A DNA stretch of 13,912 nucleotides from DASPKS01 sp035628035 (lineage in GTDB: Bacteria; Bacteroidota; Rhodothermia; Rhodothermales; Rubricoccaceae). The stretch lies in the NCBI GenBank assembly GCA_035628035.1, contig DASPKS010000132.1, positions 1 through 13,912 of the forward strand. Reading direction: 5' to 3'. Under the pieces are notes generated by a model, which worked only from the letters and a program-made list of their open reading frames with translations, searched no databases and had not been told where the DNA came from. Positions 13,481 through 13,912 of this stretch are shown here, one piece after another; positions within the stretch are counted from its first letter, which is position 1, and each line of letters begins with the position of its first letter. The position numbers and the translations under genes are program-made.

Positions 13481-13912
13481 TCCTCGGTGCGCACGTCTGC
13501 TCGCCCCTGGCGGAGGGCATTGAAGTCCTGCTCGGCCTGCGGGCGGGTGTCGGCGTCACAGGCACGGCGGGCGTAGGCGAGTGCGTCGGCGAGGCGGGTC
13601 GGGTTCTCCGAGGCCGTGCAGTCCTCGGGGATCACCACACGAAACCCCCGCATGTGCGCGTCGAGCGCGGTGGCGAGCACGCAGAAGTCGGCGGCCACGC
13701 CGGCGAGGATGAGCGTCTCCGCGCCGAGATGCTCGAGGAGCACCTCCAGCGGCGTGGCGAAGAACCCCGAGAGCTTCGGCTTGAGGACGAAGTAGTCGTC
13801 CGGGCCTGGCTCCAGTGGCGCCACGAGCACGCGGCCGGCTGCGTCGTCGGCGGTGGCGCGGCGGACGACCTTCCGGAAGTCGTCCTGCCACCGGCCGAAG
13901 TTGTCGTTGGCG
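13477..13912 (-). CDS. Isochorismatase-family cysteine hydrolase, C-terminal part (runs off the right edge)
   Basis: The frame is open to the window edge, giving the last 144 residues. The visible part starts with NDNFGRWQDDF and includes DDYFVLKPKLSGFFATPLEVLL, whose Lys (fragment residue 44) fits the catalytic Lys. GVAADFCVLATALDAHMRGF follows, with the nucleophilic Cys at fragment residue 77, and then VVIPEDCTA. These are hallmarks of the isochorismatase/nicotinamidase-like hydrolases. The catalytic Asp near the N terminus lies outside the window. A GTG at 13830 could be taken as a start, but homology clearly continues upstream of it, so the gene is truncated by the edge. The stop overlaps the glycosyltransferase ATG (ATGA). 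The substrate is unknown; the FGRW...LKP pattern suits a general hydrolase of this family rather than a dedicated isochorismatase. Confidence 0.88.
   Translation of the reverse strand, partial: ANDNFGRWQDDFRKVVRRATADDAAGRVLVAPLEPGPDDYFVLKPKLSGFFATPLEVLLEHLGAETLILAGVAADFCVLATALDAHMRGFRVVIPEDCTASENPTRLADALAYARRACDADTRPQAEQDFNALRQGRADVRTEE

Noticed and set aside
13477..13830. Complete 117-aa isochorismatase starting at the GTG at 13830
   Set aside because: The open frame continues to the window edge with family-like residues (NDNFGRW), so the gene is truncated by the edge rather than short.
1..13912. CRISPR array, tRNA, rRNA, insertion sequence, toxin-antitoxin or defence genes
   Set aside because: I looked for spaced direct repeats, tRNA-like folds, transposase motifs and nuclease or helicase motifs and saw none.

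Overview
The window is very GC-rich and densely coded. It most likely comes from a member of the Rhodothermota (Salinibacter, Rhodothermus or Rubricoccaceae relatives). The reasons are a secreted protein ending in a type IX secretion (T9SS) sorting domain, start codons without clear Shine-Dalgarno sequences, a TIGR02999-type ECF-like sigma factor fused by overlap to a protein kinase gene, and strong C/G third positions. This is an inference from gene content; no rRNA or other phylogenetic marker is present. No tRNA, rRNA, CRISPR array, insertion sequence or prophage gene was seen.

Layout. (1) 1-824, minus: an ECF-like sigma factor overlapping by 4 nt the start of a Ser/Thr kinase gene that runs off the left edge. 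(2) 825-1023: a divergent regulatory region holding two oppositely oriented copies of one promoter-like motif, GTTGATC-N17-TATC. (3) 1024-5714, plus: a 1203-residue secreted protein (HAF repeats, CSLREA segment, beta-helix, T9SS tail) and then a 340-residue protein of unknown function. (4) 5725-9021, minus: in transcription order a DUF58 protein, a secreted M28 peptidase with a strong intrinsic terminator after it, and an M20 amidohydrolase. (5) 9022-9169: a divergent spacer with an imperfect inverted repeat and a six-codon upstream ORF. (6) 9170-11834, plus: a small HEAGH membrane protein, pyrR, pyrB and a RimK-associated type aspartic protease. The last three are joined by a 1-nt overlap and a zero-gap junction. 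(7) 11825-13912, minus: an isochorismatase-family hydrolase cut by the right edge, overlapping by 4 nt a GT-C type membrane glycosyltransferase.

How the parts may work together. The sigma/kinase pair and the large surface protein share a promoter motif, so they may form one regulon: a kinase-linked sigma factor controlling itself and a T9SS cargo protein. The M28 and M20 enzymes could act in sequence in peptide use, the first in the cell envelope and the second in the cytoplasm. pyrR-pyrB is pyrimidine synthesis and its regulation or salvage; the attached protease gene has no obvious link to that pathway. Most genes are ordinary. The best candidates for something undescribed are the paired divergent promoters and the pyrR-pyrB-protease operon.
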